Of a stretch of 11,893 nt of DNA, positions 1 to 6,671 are shown in pieces. Below the pieces are notes generated by a model. That model worked only from the letters and a program-made list of their open reading frames with translations, was not told where the DNA came from and did no database searches. Where the stretch lies: assembly GCA_946410365.1 (NCBI GenBank), contig CAMKAA010000011.1:1-11893 (forward strand), read 5' to 3'. Numbering within the stretch: position 1 is the first letter of the stretch; each line of letters begins with the position of its first letter. Source of the stretch: an uncultured Lachnospiraceae bacterium (lineage in GTDB: Bacteria; Bacillota_A; Clostridia; Lachnospirales; Lachnospiraceae). The translations under genes and the position numbers were made by a program.

Positions 1-1336
1 TCCTCTTCCAGCGGAGCAGCATGATGCCGTCGGAATCGAAGTAGTAGGTCTTGCCTCCGATCGTTCTGAAACCTGTGACTCGGTATCCGTTCTCGTCAAA
101 ATAGTATGTGTCGCCATCGATCTTCTGGAATTTGCTTACGCTGTAGGAACCATCCTTGTTGCGGTATTTGACGCCGCCGGAAGTCTCGATGAACTTGGCG
201 ACATAAGCATATCTTGTCGGCAGAGCTGTGGAGGCGTCGTCGGCTGAAACCGTTGCCGCGCTGCTCTTCATGGCTGCTGTGATGACGTAATCCAGAGCGT
301 CGTTGAACTGATAGTTTACAGTATTGACAACCCGGCCCGAACCATCCTTGATCTGGATATTTACAGAATTCATATTTCTCTCGCCGGCGACGCTTATATG
401 TCCGGCTTTGACAGAGAAAGTGAGCATCCCGTTGTATCTGGTGCTGTAGATGTTGCAGGTATTTTTAAGGTTATCAATGGCTGTCTGCACCCAGCCGCCG
501 CCGAATGATGAGGGGCTGTCACCTACCCAGTTATAGTAAGCAAAGGAAGGATTCACTTTTTTGACAAAAGAAGCAGAATTACTGGTGTTTCCACCGTGAT
601 GGTTGAACTTGAAGATGTCGGCGCTGATATTGATCCCGCTGCTGACGATCTGATTTTCCGTCTGCTTTTCGATATCTCCGCAGTTAAGATAGGAGACTGT
701 ACCGGACGTGACCTTGGCTACCAGGGAGTTATTGTTGATGTAACTGGCATCGTAAGTGCCGCTGCTGTAGCTGCATCCCCAGAGAATATCCACTTTAGCA
801 TTGCCAACGGTGAAGGAAGAGCCCTTCTTGAGATAAATGATCTGAGTTCCCGTATCATTGGCAGCTTCAACGATGTTGTCATACCCGTCGAGAAAGCTCT
901 TGCAGTAACTGCTGGACTGGGCGCCTTTTTTGAGATAAGCGGGGTCGGGCAGATAGACCTTGCTCACATTAAATCTGTTGTCGTAAAGAATCGACGGGAT
1001 CTGATCCATGTGATCGTAATGATAGTGGGAAAGGTAGATATCAAAGGTATAGAAGTGATGGTCATCCAGATAATTTATCAAAGTGTTATAAGAATCCTTG
1101 ATATAGGTGTCCATCAAAAGATTCTTTCCGCCGCTGGAGACCATAGTTGAGTCGCCCCAGTTGCCTGAATCTCCGAAATCGATCGGTGTGATCTGCATAT
1201 TTCCGCTGGCCGCGCGGGCCGGAATGGACGGAGCCACTGCGCTGACCGCCATGATAGAAGCAAGAAAAAGTGTAAAGACAGAACGCGCAGCTTTCAGAAA
1301 AACGCTGCTGTTCTCTGAGAATATATGTCTGTTCAT
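1..1336 (-). CDS. Secreted metallo-beta-lactamase-fold hydrolase with C-terminal cell-wall-binding repeats (partial, 3' end outside window)
   Basis: The reading frame runs leftward from ATG 1336-1334 and is still open at base 1, giving 445 visible residues. An AGGGG Shine-Dalgarno precedes the ATG. Residues 1-43 form a signal peptide: a basic start, a hydrophobic core near 20-35 and a likely cut after ARA. The catalytic module follows, with the metal-binding motif HYHYDH at 104-109, an NCGD motif with D221, and FNHHGG with H246/H247, as in ComEC-type and phosphorylcholine-esterase-type metallo-beta-lactamase folds. Residues about 386-445 hold aromatic repeats (DGDTYYFDENG, GGKTYYFDSDG) of the choline/glucan-binding wall-anchor type, and more may follow outside the window. 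The order signal peptide, MBL domain, wall-binding repeats matches the architecture I recall for pneumococcal Pce/CbpE. A phosphodiesterase or esterase acting on wall polymers is therefore plausible but inferred; a ComEC-like nuclease-fold relative is the alternative. Confidence 0.85.
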   Translation of the reverse strand, partial: MNRHIFSENSSVFLKAARSVFTLFLASIMAVSAVAPSIPARAASGNMQITPIDFGDSGNWGDSTMVSSGGKNLLMDTYIKDSYNTLINYLDDHHFYTFDIYLSHYHYDHMDQIPSILYDNRFNVSKVYLPDPAYLKKGAQSSSYCKSFLDGYDNIVEAANDTGTQIIYLKKGSSFTVGNAKVDILWGCSYSSGTYDASYINNNSLVAKVTSGTVSYLNCGDIEKQTENQIVSSGINISADIFKFNHHGGNTSNSASFVKKVNPSFAYYNWVGDSPSSFGGGWVQTAIDNLKNTCNIYSTRYNGMLTFSVKAGHISVAGERNMNSVNIQIKDGSGRVVNTVNYQFNDALDYVITAAMKSSAATVSADDASTALPTRYAYVAKFIETSGGVKYRNKDGSYSVSKFQKIDGDTYYFDENGYRVTGFRTIGGKTYYFDSDGIMLLRWKR

Positions 1337-1405
1337 TGTTACCCCTGTCTGTCCGCACCGGATGGCGGGACGGATTTTCTGTTACTTTATACTCGTGCCA
1401 GAATA

Positions 1406-1434
1406 AGGATAACATATAATTACAAAATTGTTAA
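1406..1434 (-). promoter_or_regulatory. Promoter for the MBL/wall-binding gene
   Basis: Read leftward, TTAACA (1434-1429) and TATCCT (1411-1406) are separated by 17 bases. The match to sigma-A boxes is five of six at -35 and four of six at -10. The surrounding DNA is very AT-rich. A transcript from here would have a leader of about 60 bases before ATG 1336. I see no clear terminator for the upstream gene (ending at 1480) in the 143-base gap, so read-through is possible. Confidence 0.5.
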
Positions 1435-1479
1435 GAAAAAATTAAAAAATATTTGATATTAAGTCAAAAGTATATCGCT

Positions 1480-1908
1480 TTAGTGACGCTGATCAAAAAA
1501 ACTGCTGGCGAATATGCCTGCAGCATACATAATAATGCCGGCCAGAAGAAGAATACATCCCGCTTCCATCAGTATTTCCTGATATGTCGAAGAGTTGCCT
1601 GCAATCTCAAATACTCCCCTGAGAAGACTGCTGACAGTTACCGCGGCCGCTCCGGTATTCCAAAGCAGTGAGGAGATGAGACTGGGACCCGGCAGAGGCG
1701 GAAAGAGAAGGAGAAGCGCATAGGGAATGACACACAGTACCAAAGGCCAGGCAAAAAGAAAAGTCATAAAAGGGGAGCGCACTCCATGTGAAAAAAGATC
1801 ATAAACCAGGAAAAAAAACAGACAGAACAGAGAGCAGCATGCAGAGATCAGGAGCAGCCTCCGCAGTTCTTTACTGTTTTTTTCACTTACTAATATAGAC
1901 GATATCAC
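1480..1908 (-). CDS. Small four-helix membrane protein, function unknown
   Basis: I do not recognise a family. I chose GTG 1908-1906 as start because AAAGGA lies six bases upstream of it; the frame is also open further up to a TTG at 1938 that lacks such a site. The product is 142 residues with a short basic cytoplasmic start (SEKNSKELRR) and four hydrophobic stretches: LLLISACC...FFLVY, FMTFLFAWPLVLCVIPYALLLL, SLLWNTGAAAVTVSSLL and ILLLAGIIMYAAGIF. It ends in DQRH and TAA. The gene begins inside the last codons of the phosphodiester glycosidase gene (26-base overlap), so the two are probably translationally coupled, and an envelope partner role is a reasonable inference. No catalytic motif is visible. 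Confidence 0.7.
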   Translation of the reverse strand: MISSILVSEKNSKELRRLLLISACCSLFCLFFFLVYDLFSHGVRSPFMTFLFAWPLVLCVIPYALLLLFPPLPGPSLISSLLWNTGAAAVTVSSLLRGVFEIAGNSSTYQEILMEAGCILLLAGIIMYAAGIFASSFFDQRH

Positions 1909-2905
1909 TGATATTCCTTTCCGCGATCGTGTCGCCAAATGTCGTAGGCTTATTGAGGACTCTGCCGTTGAACCACATTGTTGAGGATCCTCCGCCGTCC
2001 AGGTTATAGGCGGTGACGCAGCCGAGGTCTTTCATAAGGTCTGCGAGTTCCAACAGAGACAGACCGACATTCTCATTTGTCCGCCCGTCCGAGACGACAA
2101 ACAGAAAATGGAGAGGGGAGATAACCCCGAAAGCAGTTCTGGGATTTGTGACCTGGGCTCTCTTGACTTCTTCTCCTTCCACCACGCTGATCTCACCGTC
2201 GATTACGAGACCGGGGCCGAAAGAGAAGATATCCTCGGCGCCTGCATCCCAGAGTTCCTCTGCAGTCACATCTGCTTCCCTTACGATGTCGACAGAACCG
2301 TCTTCATAAAAGACCAGATCCTCCTGCTGCTGATCTTTGGACGGCACTGAGCGATAGAGATAACCGTTCCGTATGACATACCCGGTATCCCTGAACCCGT
2401 AATAGTCCCCGTTGATCGCGAGGATAGCGCCGTTTTGCTCCGCCATAGTTGAGGTCAGGGCAGTCAGATTGCGGCCGAAGGAGCCTTCTGCCAGCGCAGT
2501 TGCGAGATAAGAGGGATCTCTCATAGTGATATCCGCGACATACACGTCGGTATTAAGCGTTCTCATGTACCTGATCTCAATGGCAACTTCGCCATTATTA
2601 TAGGTAGTATCTGTAATGACCGGATCAGTCAACAGCCTGATCCGCTCTTCTTCCTCCTCATCAGTTTCTGAGAGCGCAGCAGGGTCGTCAGCTTCTCCGG
2701 CGGTTTCTCCCTCGGAGGCAGTTTCTACGACTATATCCGCCGCAGCAATGATATCACGTGGAATGACAAAGGCGTCGAGCAGTGTCCATATACTCCAGAG
2801 CAGGATCAGCACAGATGATATCGCATACCATCTGCGGGTAAACTGCTTCCTTAAGGAATCGGGCATATTATTTATTTCAGGCTTTCCGGATTTCTTTTTT
2901 TTCAT
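1883..2905 (-). CDS. Membrane-anchored phosphodiester glycosidase (NAGPA-like) domain protein
   Basis: The product has 340 residues. A lysine-rich start (MKKKKSGK) is followed by one membrane segment at about 27-47 and a very acidic, low-complexity linker at about 61-88. The rest forms an extracytoplasmic domain. The motifs INGDYYGF (164-171), NPRTAFG (254-260), DGR (273-275) and NLDGGGSSTM (301-310) are the signature set of the phosphodiester glycosidase family (Pfam NAGPA), whose animal member uncovers mannose-6-phosphate by removing N-acetylglucosamine from a phosphodiester. Bacterial members are linked to exopolysaccharide or wall-polymer processing; the substrate here cannot be read from sequence. 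The start ATG has only a weak ribosome site (AAAGATCAGAATAAAAC before it), but no better start is visible. It is the first gene of a two-gene leftward operon with the small membrane protein. Confidence 0.85.
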   Translation of the reverse strand: MKKKKSGKPEINNMPDSLRKQFTRRWYAISSVLILLWSIWTLLDAFVIPRDIIAAADIVVETASEGETAGEADDPAALSETDEEEEERIRLLTDPVITDTTYNNGEVAIEIRYMRTLNTDVYVADITMRDPSYLATALAEGSFGRNLTALTSTMAEQNGAILAINGDYYGFRDTGYVIRNGYLYRSVPSKDQQQEDLVFYEDGSVDIVREADVTAEELWDAGAEDIFSFGPGLVIDGEISVVEGEEVKRAQVTNPRTAFGVISPLHFLFVVSDGRTNENVGLSLLELADLMKDLGCVTAYNLDGGGSSTMWFNGRVLNKPTTFGDTIAERNISDIVYISK

Positions 2906-2952
2906 GTTTTATTCTGATCTTTCAATACTTTGCTGCAAATCCCCGGAACTAT

Positions 2953-2958
2953 ATTATA
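2953..2958 (-). promoter_or_regulatory. -10 box for the phosphodiester glycosidase operon
   Basis: A perfect TATAAT reads leftward at 2958-2953, about 48 bases upstream of ATG 2905. No good -35 hexamer lies 16-18 bases upstream, although the region is AT-rich. It is back to back with the rightward penicillin-binding-protein promoter, so the two operons diverge. Confidence 0.45.
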
Positions 2959-3030
2959 GCGCGTTTGCATATAAAGAAAATCAAAATAAAGTGACATTTT
3001 TGTGAAGTCCTTTATTATGAAGAATTCTTT

Positions 3031-3039
3031 TGCTATAAT
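3031..3039 (+). promoter_or_regulatory. Extended -10 promoter for the class A PBP gene
   Basis: TGCTATAAT at 3031-3039 is a perfect -10 box with the TGn extension. The DNA 17 bases upstream (TTTATT) is a poor -35, which fits an extended -10 promoter. The leader to ATG 3083 is about 37 bases and holds an A/G-rich ribosome site (GGAAAGGAATAGG, 3061-3073). Confidence 0.5.
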
Positions 3040-3082
3040 ACAGAGATGAATTTGCATCTAGGAAAGGAATAGGTTCATATAT

Positions 3083-5599
3083 ATGAATTTTGGACGGAGA
3101 GGAATTCGCAGCAGGCAGGATTATCTTGCATCAAAGAGCAGGAAAAGGATGAAGAAGATCATCCTGGGAGTCTCCCAGCTTTTACTGGTGGGGGTGATCG
3201 GGCTCTGTGTCGCAGGAGCAAGCCTTGCGGCAGGTGTTTTCCGGGGCGTGATCGACAGCGCACCTAATCAGACAGTTATTGACGTAAGCCCTAAGGGATT
3301 CTCATCCTTTGTGTACGATTCACAGAATAACGAGGTCGCCAAGCTCGTTTCTGCAGACTCCAACCGTATCCCGGTCTCAGGGGACATGATCACGGATGAT
3401 CTGGCACACGCGTTTGTGGCGATCGAGGATGAGCGTTTTTATGAGCACAAGGGTATTGACGCCCCCGGTATTTTGCGAGCGGCCGTGATCGGCGTGACTT
3501 CGGGTAATTTCTCCGAGGGCGCAAGTACGATCACGCAGCAGCTGATCAAGAATAATGTTTTTACGGAATGGACGAACGAAACCAGTGTAGAGAGGATCAA
3601 GAGAAAGCTTCAGGAACAGTATCTTGCGATCGAACTGGAGAAGAGCATGAGCAAGGACACGATCCTGCTCAATTATCTCAATACGATCAACCTCGGTCAC
3701 GGGACTCTCGGTGTGGAAGCCGCATCTCAGCGCTATTTTGACAAATCCTGCAATGAGCTGTCGGTATCGGAGTGCGCGGTGCTCGCGAGTATCCCTCAGA
3801 ATCCCACGCAGTTTGACCCTGTCATCTATCCCGAACAGAACGGGCAGAGAAGGCAGGTAGTTCTTGAGTACATGCTCAATCAGGGATATCTGAGCCAGGA
3901 AGACTATGAAGCGGCTCTTGCGGATGATGTTTATTCACGCATACAGGAAGTAAATATTGAGAAACAGGTAGAGGACAACAGGATCAACTCTTATTTTGTC
4001 GATGCGCTCCAGAACCAGCTGCTCAAGGACCTGCAGGAGGATGCCGGCAAGACGGAAGAAGAGGCATATTCGCTTCTCTACAGCGGCGGCCTCAAGATCT
4101 ACTCGACTCTCGATCCCGAGATCCAGAGGATCTGTGATGAGGAATGCAGCGAAGACTCCGGCAATTTCCCGGATAATGTCAAGTACATGCTCAGCTACAG
4201 ACTCTCAGTCATCAACGAGGACGGAACAACATCCAACTACGACAGCAACAGCCTCGCGAACTGGCTGGTGGACCAGGGATGGGATGCTGATCTGATGTAC
4301 AGCTCGAAGGATGACGCTTACAGCGATATTGAGGATTACCGGTATTCTGTTATGTCCGATCCGAATACGCAGAAGTATACGGAGAGCGTCAGCCTTGCTC
4401 CCCAGCCCGAGATCTCACTGACTATCGAGGATCAGCACACAGGACACGTGCTGGCTATGGTCGGCGGACGAGGCGACAAGGAAGCGAACAGAACGCTCAA
4501 CAGAGCGACCGACACGCTCCGTCAGCCCGGATCCACCTTCAAGGTCATAACGACTTATGCGCCCGCCCTGGAGACAGGACAGTTCACGCTTGCTTCTTCC
4601 GAAGAAGATGAGCCCTTCGAATATGACAGCGGCGTTCCGGTGAGAAACTGGTACAAAGGATATCATGGACTGTGCACTCTCAGAGAAGGTATTGTTCAGT
4701 CTATGAATATCGTCACCGTCAAGGTCCTCACCAAGCTCGGACCCAGAGTCGGCTATGATTTCGCGCAGCAGTTCGGTATTTCGACACTGGTAGACGGAGT
4801 CGATATCAACGGCAGCATTTTCTCGGATGTCAACCAGACTCTTGCTCTTGGCGGCATTACATACGGTGTTAAGAATATTGAACTGAATGCGGCGTATGCA
4901 ACGATCGCAAACGGCGGATATTATATTGAACCCAAGATGTATACGCAGGTCTATGACCACGAAGGCAACCTTCTTTTGGACAGTGCAACTACTGCGGCGC
5001 AGAGGCGTGTTCTCAAGGAGAGAACGGCGTGGCTGCTCACTTCCGCGATGGAAGATGTAATCTCGGAAGGTACCGGAAGAAGCGCTGACTTCTCATCCAC
5101 TATGACAGCAGGCAAGACCGGAACAACATCGGATGAGAACGATGTATGGTTCTGCGGCTATACTCCCAGTTATACAGCCACTGTATGGGTAGGCTACGAT
5201 AACAATGAGGACCTGACGACTTCCGCAGAGCAGGGCCTTGCGAAATATATCTGGAAGCAGGTCATGCAGGAGCTCCCGGGTAACCAGGAGTGGCAGGACT
5301 TCGAGCAGCCCGATGGTATTGTCCAAAGGACGGTATGTCAGGTCTCAGGCCAGCTCCCTCTGAGCGGCGTGTGTCCTTCAGTCAGGGAATTCTTTGACGA
5401 AGACTCCTACTTTGACGACGAGTACTGCGATTATCACTATGAGGAGTACCTCGAGATGAAGCGCAGAGAGGAAGAGGAGCGCAAAAAGGCGGAAGAGGAA
5501 GCTGCTAAGAAGGCGGCAGAAGAAGCTGCCAAGAAAGCTGCTGAGGATGCTGCTAAGAAAGCTGCCGAGACTCCCGCAGCTACGCCCGCGACTCAGTAA
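3083..5599 (+). CDS. Class A penicillin-binding protein (bifunctional transglycosylase/transpeptidase, PBP1A type)
   Basis: The 838-residue protein polymerises and crosslinks peptidoglycan outside the membrane. A basic cytoplasmic tail (SKSRKRMKK) precedes one membrane anchor at about 25-50. The glycosyltransferase-51 domain follows, with EDERFYEHKG at 115-124 (E115 is the expected catalytic glutamate), GASTITQQL at 146-154, and the LEKSMSKDTILLNYLN segment at 185-200. The transpeptidase domain has the nucleophile box STFK (S484-K487), SMN (540-542) and KTGT (678-681), so both activities look intact. The insert at about 355-440 is acidic and polar. The last 50 residues are a charged Lys/Ala/Glu tail with an eight-residue repeat; no PASTA domain is present. 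This is the usual ponA/mrcA product. The ATG is the first in frame and has the ribosome site described for its promoter. Confidence 0.95.
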   Translation: MNFGRRGIRSRQDYLASKSRKRMKKIILGVSQLLLVGVIGLCVAGASLAAGVFRGVIDSAPNQTVIDVSPKGFSSFVYDSQNNEVAKLVSADSNRIPVSGDMITDDLAHAFVAIEDERFYEHKGIDAPGILRAAVIGVTSGNFSEGASTITQQLIKNNVFTEWTNETSVERIKRKLQEQYLAIELEKSMSKDTILLNYLNTINLGHGTLGVEAASQRYFDKSCNELSVSECAVLASIPQNPTQFDPVIYPEQNGQRRQVVLEYMLNQGYLSQEDYEAALADDVYSRIQEVNIEKQVEDNRINSYFVDALQNQLLKDLQEDAGKTEEEAYSLLYSGGLKIYSTLDPEIQRICDEECSEDSGNFPDNVKYMLSYRLSVINEDGTTSNYDSNSLANWLVDQGWDADLMYSSKDDAYSDIEDYRYSVMSDPNTQKYTESVSLAPQPEISLTIEDQHTGHVLAMVGGRGDKEANRTLNRATDTLRQPGSTFKVITTYAPALETGQFTLASSEEDEPFEYDSGVPVRNWYKGYHGLCTLREGIVQSMNIVTVKVLTKLGPRVGYDFAQQFGISTLVDGVDINGSIFSDVNQTLALGGITYGVKNIELNAAYATIANGGYYIEPKMYTQVYDHEGNLLLDSATTAAQRRVLKERTAWLLTSAMEDVISEGTGRSADFSSTMTAGKTGTTSDENDVWFCGYTPSYTATVWVGYDNNEDLTTSAEQGLAKYIWKQVMQELPGNQEWQDFEQPDGIVQRTVCQVSGQLPLSGVCPSVREFFDEDSYFDDEYCDYHYEEYLEMKRREEEERKKAEEEAAKKAAEEAAKKAAEDAAKKAAETPAATPATQ
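5501..5569 (+). repeat. 24-base in-frame tandem repeat in the PBP C-terminal tail
   Basis: Three units start at 5501, 5525 and 5549 with a 24-base period. They encode AAKKAAEE, AAKKAAED and AAKKAAE (residues 807-829). The third positions differ among units, so the protein pattern is better kept than the DNA. The tail is likely helical and could vary in length between strains by slippage. Confidence 0.8.
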
Positions 5600-5615
5600 A
5601 ATAGTTTATTTTTGT

Positions 5616-5644
5616 TTGACAAGCCAGTATTGCTGTGCTATTAT
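5616..5644 (+). promoter_or_regulatory. Promoter of the tRNA-Thr gene
   Basis: TTGACA (5616-5621) and TATTAT (5639-5644) are 17 bases apart: a perfect -35 and a five-of-six -10. It lies 16 bases past the PBP stop codon and is the strongest-looking promoter in the window, as expected for a stable RNA. Transcription would start near 5651. Confidence 0.8.
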
Positions 5645-5646
5645 AC

Positions 5647-5671
5647 ATATGTTGTCGCCAAGACAACATAT
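5647..5671 (+). repeat. Perfect 10-bp inverted repeat between the tRNA promoter and the tRNA
   Basis: ATATGTTGTC (5647-5656) and GACAACATAT (5662-5671) flank the five-base loop GCCAA. The left arm begins three bases after the -10 box and the right arm ends two bases before the mature tRNA 5' end. If transcription starts near 5651, the RNA leader would still form a GTTGTC/GACAAC hairpin directly ahead of the RNase P cut. As DNA it could equally be an operator. Confidence 0.75.
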
Positions 5672-5673
5672 AA

Positions 5674-5746
5674 GCTGGCATAGCACAGTCGGTAGTGCGT
5701 CGCATTGGTAGTGCGGAGGTCACGAGTTCGATTCTCGTTGCCAGCT
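5674..5746 (+). tRNA. tRNA-Thr, anticodon GGU
   Basis: The cloverleaf is complete. It has an acceptor stem GCTGGCA/TGCCAGC, T8-A9, a D arm GCAC-AGTCGGTA-GTGC, an anticodon arm TCGCA-TTGGTAG-TGCGG (first pair T-G wobble) with anticodon GGT, a five-base variable loop AGGTC, and a T arm ACGAG-TTCGATT-CTCGT. The discriminator is T at 5746 and CCA is not encoded. GGU reads ACC and ACU threonine codons. The gene stands alone rather than in a tRNA cluster, with its own promoter and terminator. Confidence 0.93.
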
Positions 5747-5751
5747 TTTTT

Positions 5752-5793
5752 GAAACCCGAAAGCGTTAACATGCAGCGCTTTCGGGTTTCTTT
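5752..5793 (+). terminator. Rho-independent terminator after the tRNA
   Basis: GAAACCCGAAAGCG (5752-5765) and CGCTTTCGGGTTTC (5777-5790) form a perfect 14-bp stem with an 11-base loop, followed by TTT. A run of six T (5746-5751) lies between tRNA and stem. It separates the tRNA from yigZ. Confidence 0.75.
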
Positions 5794-5825
5794 CGCAGAG
5801 AGGCTGTTTTTGCACGGAGGTCAGG

Positions 5826-6476
5826 ATGGCTGCTGAGAAAGAATATCTGACTGTGAGAAGTATAGGAAAGGGAGAGTATACGGAGAAGAAATCCCGTTTT
5901 CTGGGAGAGATCCATCCTGTATCAACGGAGGAAGAGGCAGCCGCCGTGGTGGCGCAGGCCAGAAAGCGCTATTATGACGCCAGACATCACTGTTATGCCT
6001 GGATCCTTGGCGAAGACGGCTCTGCCAAAAAAGCGTCAGACGACGGGGAACCGTCCGGTACAGCCGGAGTTCCGATGCTGAAGGTATTGGACGGCGCGGG
6101 GATCAGAAATGCCGTGGTTGTGGTAACGCGCTATTTTGGCGGAACACTTCTGGGAACCGGGGGCCTTGTGCGCTCCTATACGCAGGCAGCCCAGGCGGCT
6201 CTGGCTGACGCTCAAATAGCAAGAATGTGCAGATGCAGAGTGATCGGTGTGGAGATCGATTACAGCCTTCTGGACAGGGTACTGTATTATTTAAAGCAGC
6301 AGAAGGTCACACCGTATGACCAGGTCTATACAGATAAAGTTTCTTTTATGATAACTGTCAGAGAAGACCGCGCGGATCAGATCTGCGACGGGCTCACAGC
6401 GCTCTCGGGAGCCTCAGCGGAGATCATAATCGTCGAGGAGGGCTTTTTCCCTCTGGATGTCGGCGGGGCTGATTGA
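5826..6476 (+). CDS. yigZ: YigZ/IMPACT family protein
   Basis: The 216 residues match the usual length of bacterial YigZ. The N-terminal UPF0029 (IMPACT) domain carries the conserved KKSRF (21-25), ARHHCYAW (52-59), DDGEPSGTAG (72-81), VTRYFGG (100-106) and LGTGGLVRSY (109-118). The C-terminal half (about 140-205) fits the small ferredoxin-like domain (DUF1949). Its cellular role is not firmly established: eukaryotic IMPACT regulates the GCN2 kinase, and bacterial members have been proposed to bind nucleic acid or ribosomes. Start ATG has GGAGG at 5816-5820. I see no clear promoter directly upstream, so expression may come from read-through of the tRNA terminator or a weak promoter near 5790-5815. 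The stop codon overlaps the -35 box of the next gene's promoter. Confidence 0.92.
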   Translation: MAAEKEYLTVRSIGKGEYTEKKSRFLGEIHPVSTEEEAAAVVAQARKRYYDARHHCYAWILGEDGSAKKASDDGEPSGTAGVPMLKVLDGAGIRNAVVVVTRYFGGTLLGTGGLVRSYTQAAQAALADAQIARMCRCRVIGVEIDYSLLDRVLYYLKQQKVTPYDQVYTDKVSFMITVREDRADQICDGLTALSGASAEIIIVEEGFFPLDVGGAD

Positions 6477-6501
6477 CAAAGGAATTACGAGAGTCTAAAC
6501 T
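6473..6501 (+). promoter_or_regulatory. Promoter of the mgtE transcription unit
   Basis: TTGACA (6473-6478) and TAAACT (6496-6501) are 17 bases apart. The -35 box includes the TGA stop codon of yigZ (6474-6476). Predicted start near 6508, giving a leader of about 124 bases before the mgtE ATG. Confidence 0.7.
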
Positions 6502-6542
6502 GAACACGAAAAAGATCCCGAGTAAGAGAGGAGGTGGTTTTT

Positions 6543-6671
6543 GTGGATAGAAGTACATATAGTTCCGGTACAGACAATCCCCTTCCACGAACGTGGAAAA
6601 ACAGAGATCACCTGAATTACGGAGGATGGATATGGAAGATAGAAAAACAGAAGAGTACGGTAAGCTGCTGA
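6543..6671 (+). CDS. Possible 42-codon leader peptide overlapping the mgtE start
   Basis: GTG 6543 is preceded by AGGAGGTGG (6529-6537), the best Shine-Dalgarno in the window, ending about the right distance upstream. The frame encodes VDRSTYSSGTDNPLPRTWKN and continues to TGA 6669-6671. It passes through the mgtE ribosome site and overlaps mgtE by 40 bases in another frame. No family is recognisable. It is either a real leader ORF coupled to mgtE or a strong ribosome site with an incidental frame. The position in front of a magnesium channel and the NPLP segment recall magnesium-sensing leader peptides, but that link is inference. Confidence 0.4.
   Translation: MDRSTYSSGTDNPLPRTWKNRDHLNYGGWIWKIEKQKSTVSC
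6583..6598 (+). promoter_or_regulatory. Hairpin/palindrome in the mgtE leader
   Basis: TTCCACGAACGTGGAA can form a six-base-pair stem with a GAAC loop, lying 23 bases ahead of the mgtE Shine-Dalgarno. The neighbouring CCTTC (6581-6585) could instead pair with GGAGG at 6621-6625 through one G-U pair, so hairpin formation and blocking of the mgtE ribosome site would be mutually exclusive. The pairing is visible; its role is not demonstrated. Confidence 0.4.

Noticed and set aside
596..1150. A 184-codon rightward frame opposite the MBL-fold gene
   Set aside because: The leftward frame has a signal peptide, metal-binding motifs and wall-binding repeats; the rightward frame is a composition shadow without a ribosome site.
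6502..6631. An M-box magnesium riboswitch upstream of mgtE
   Set aside because: The leader is shorter than a usual M-box plus expression platform, I cannot find its conserved core, and there is no terminator with a T-run before mgtE.
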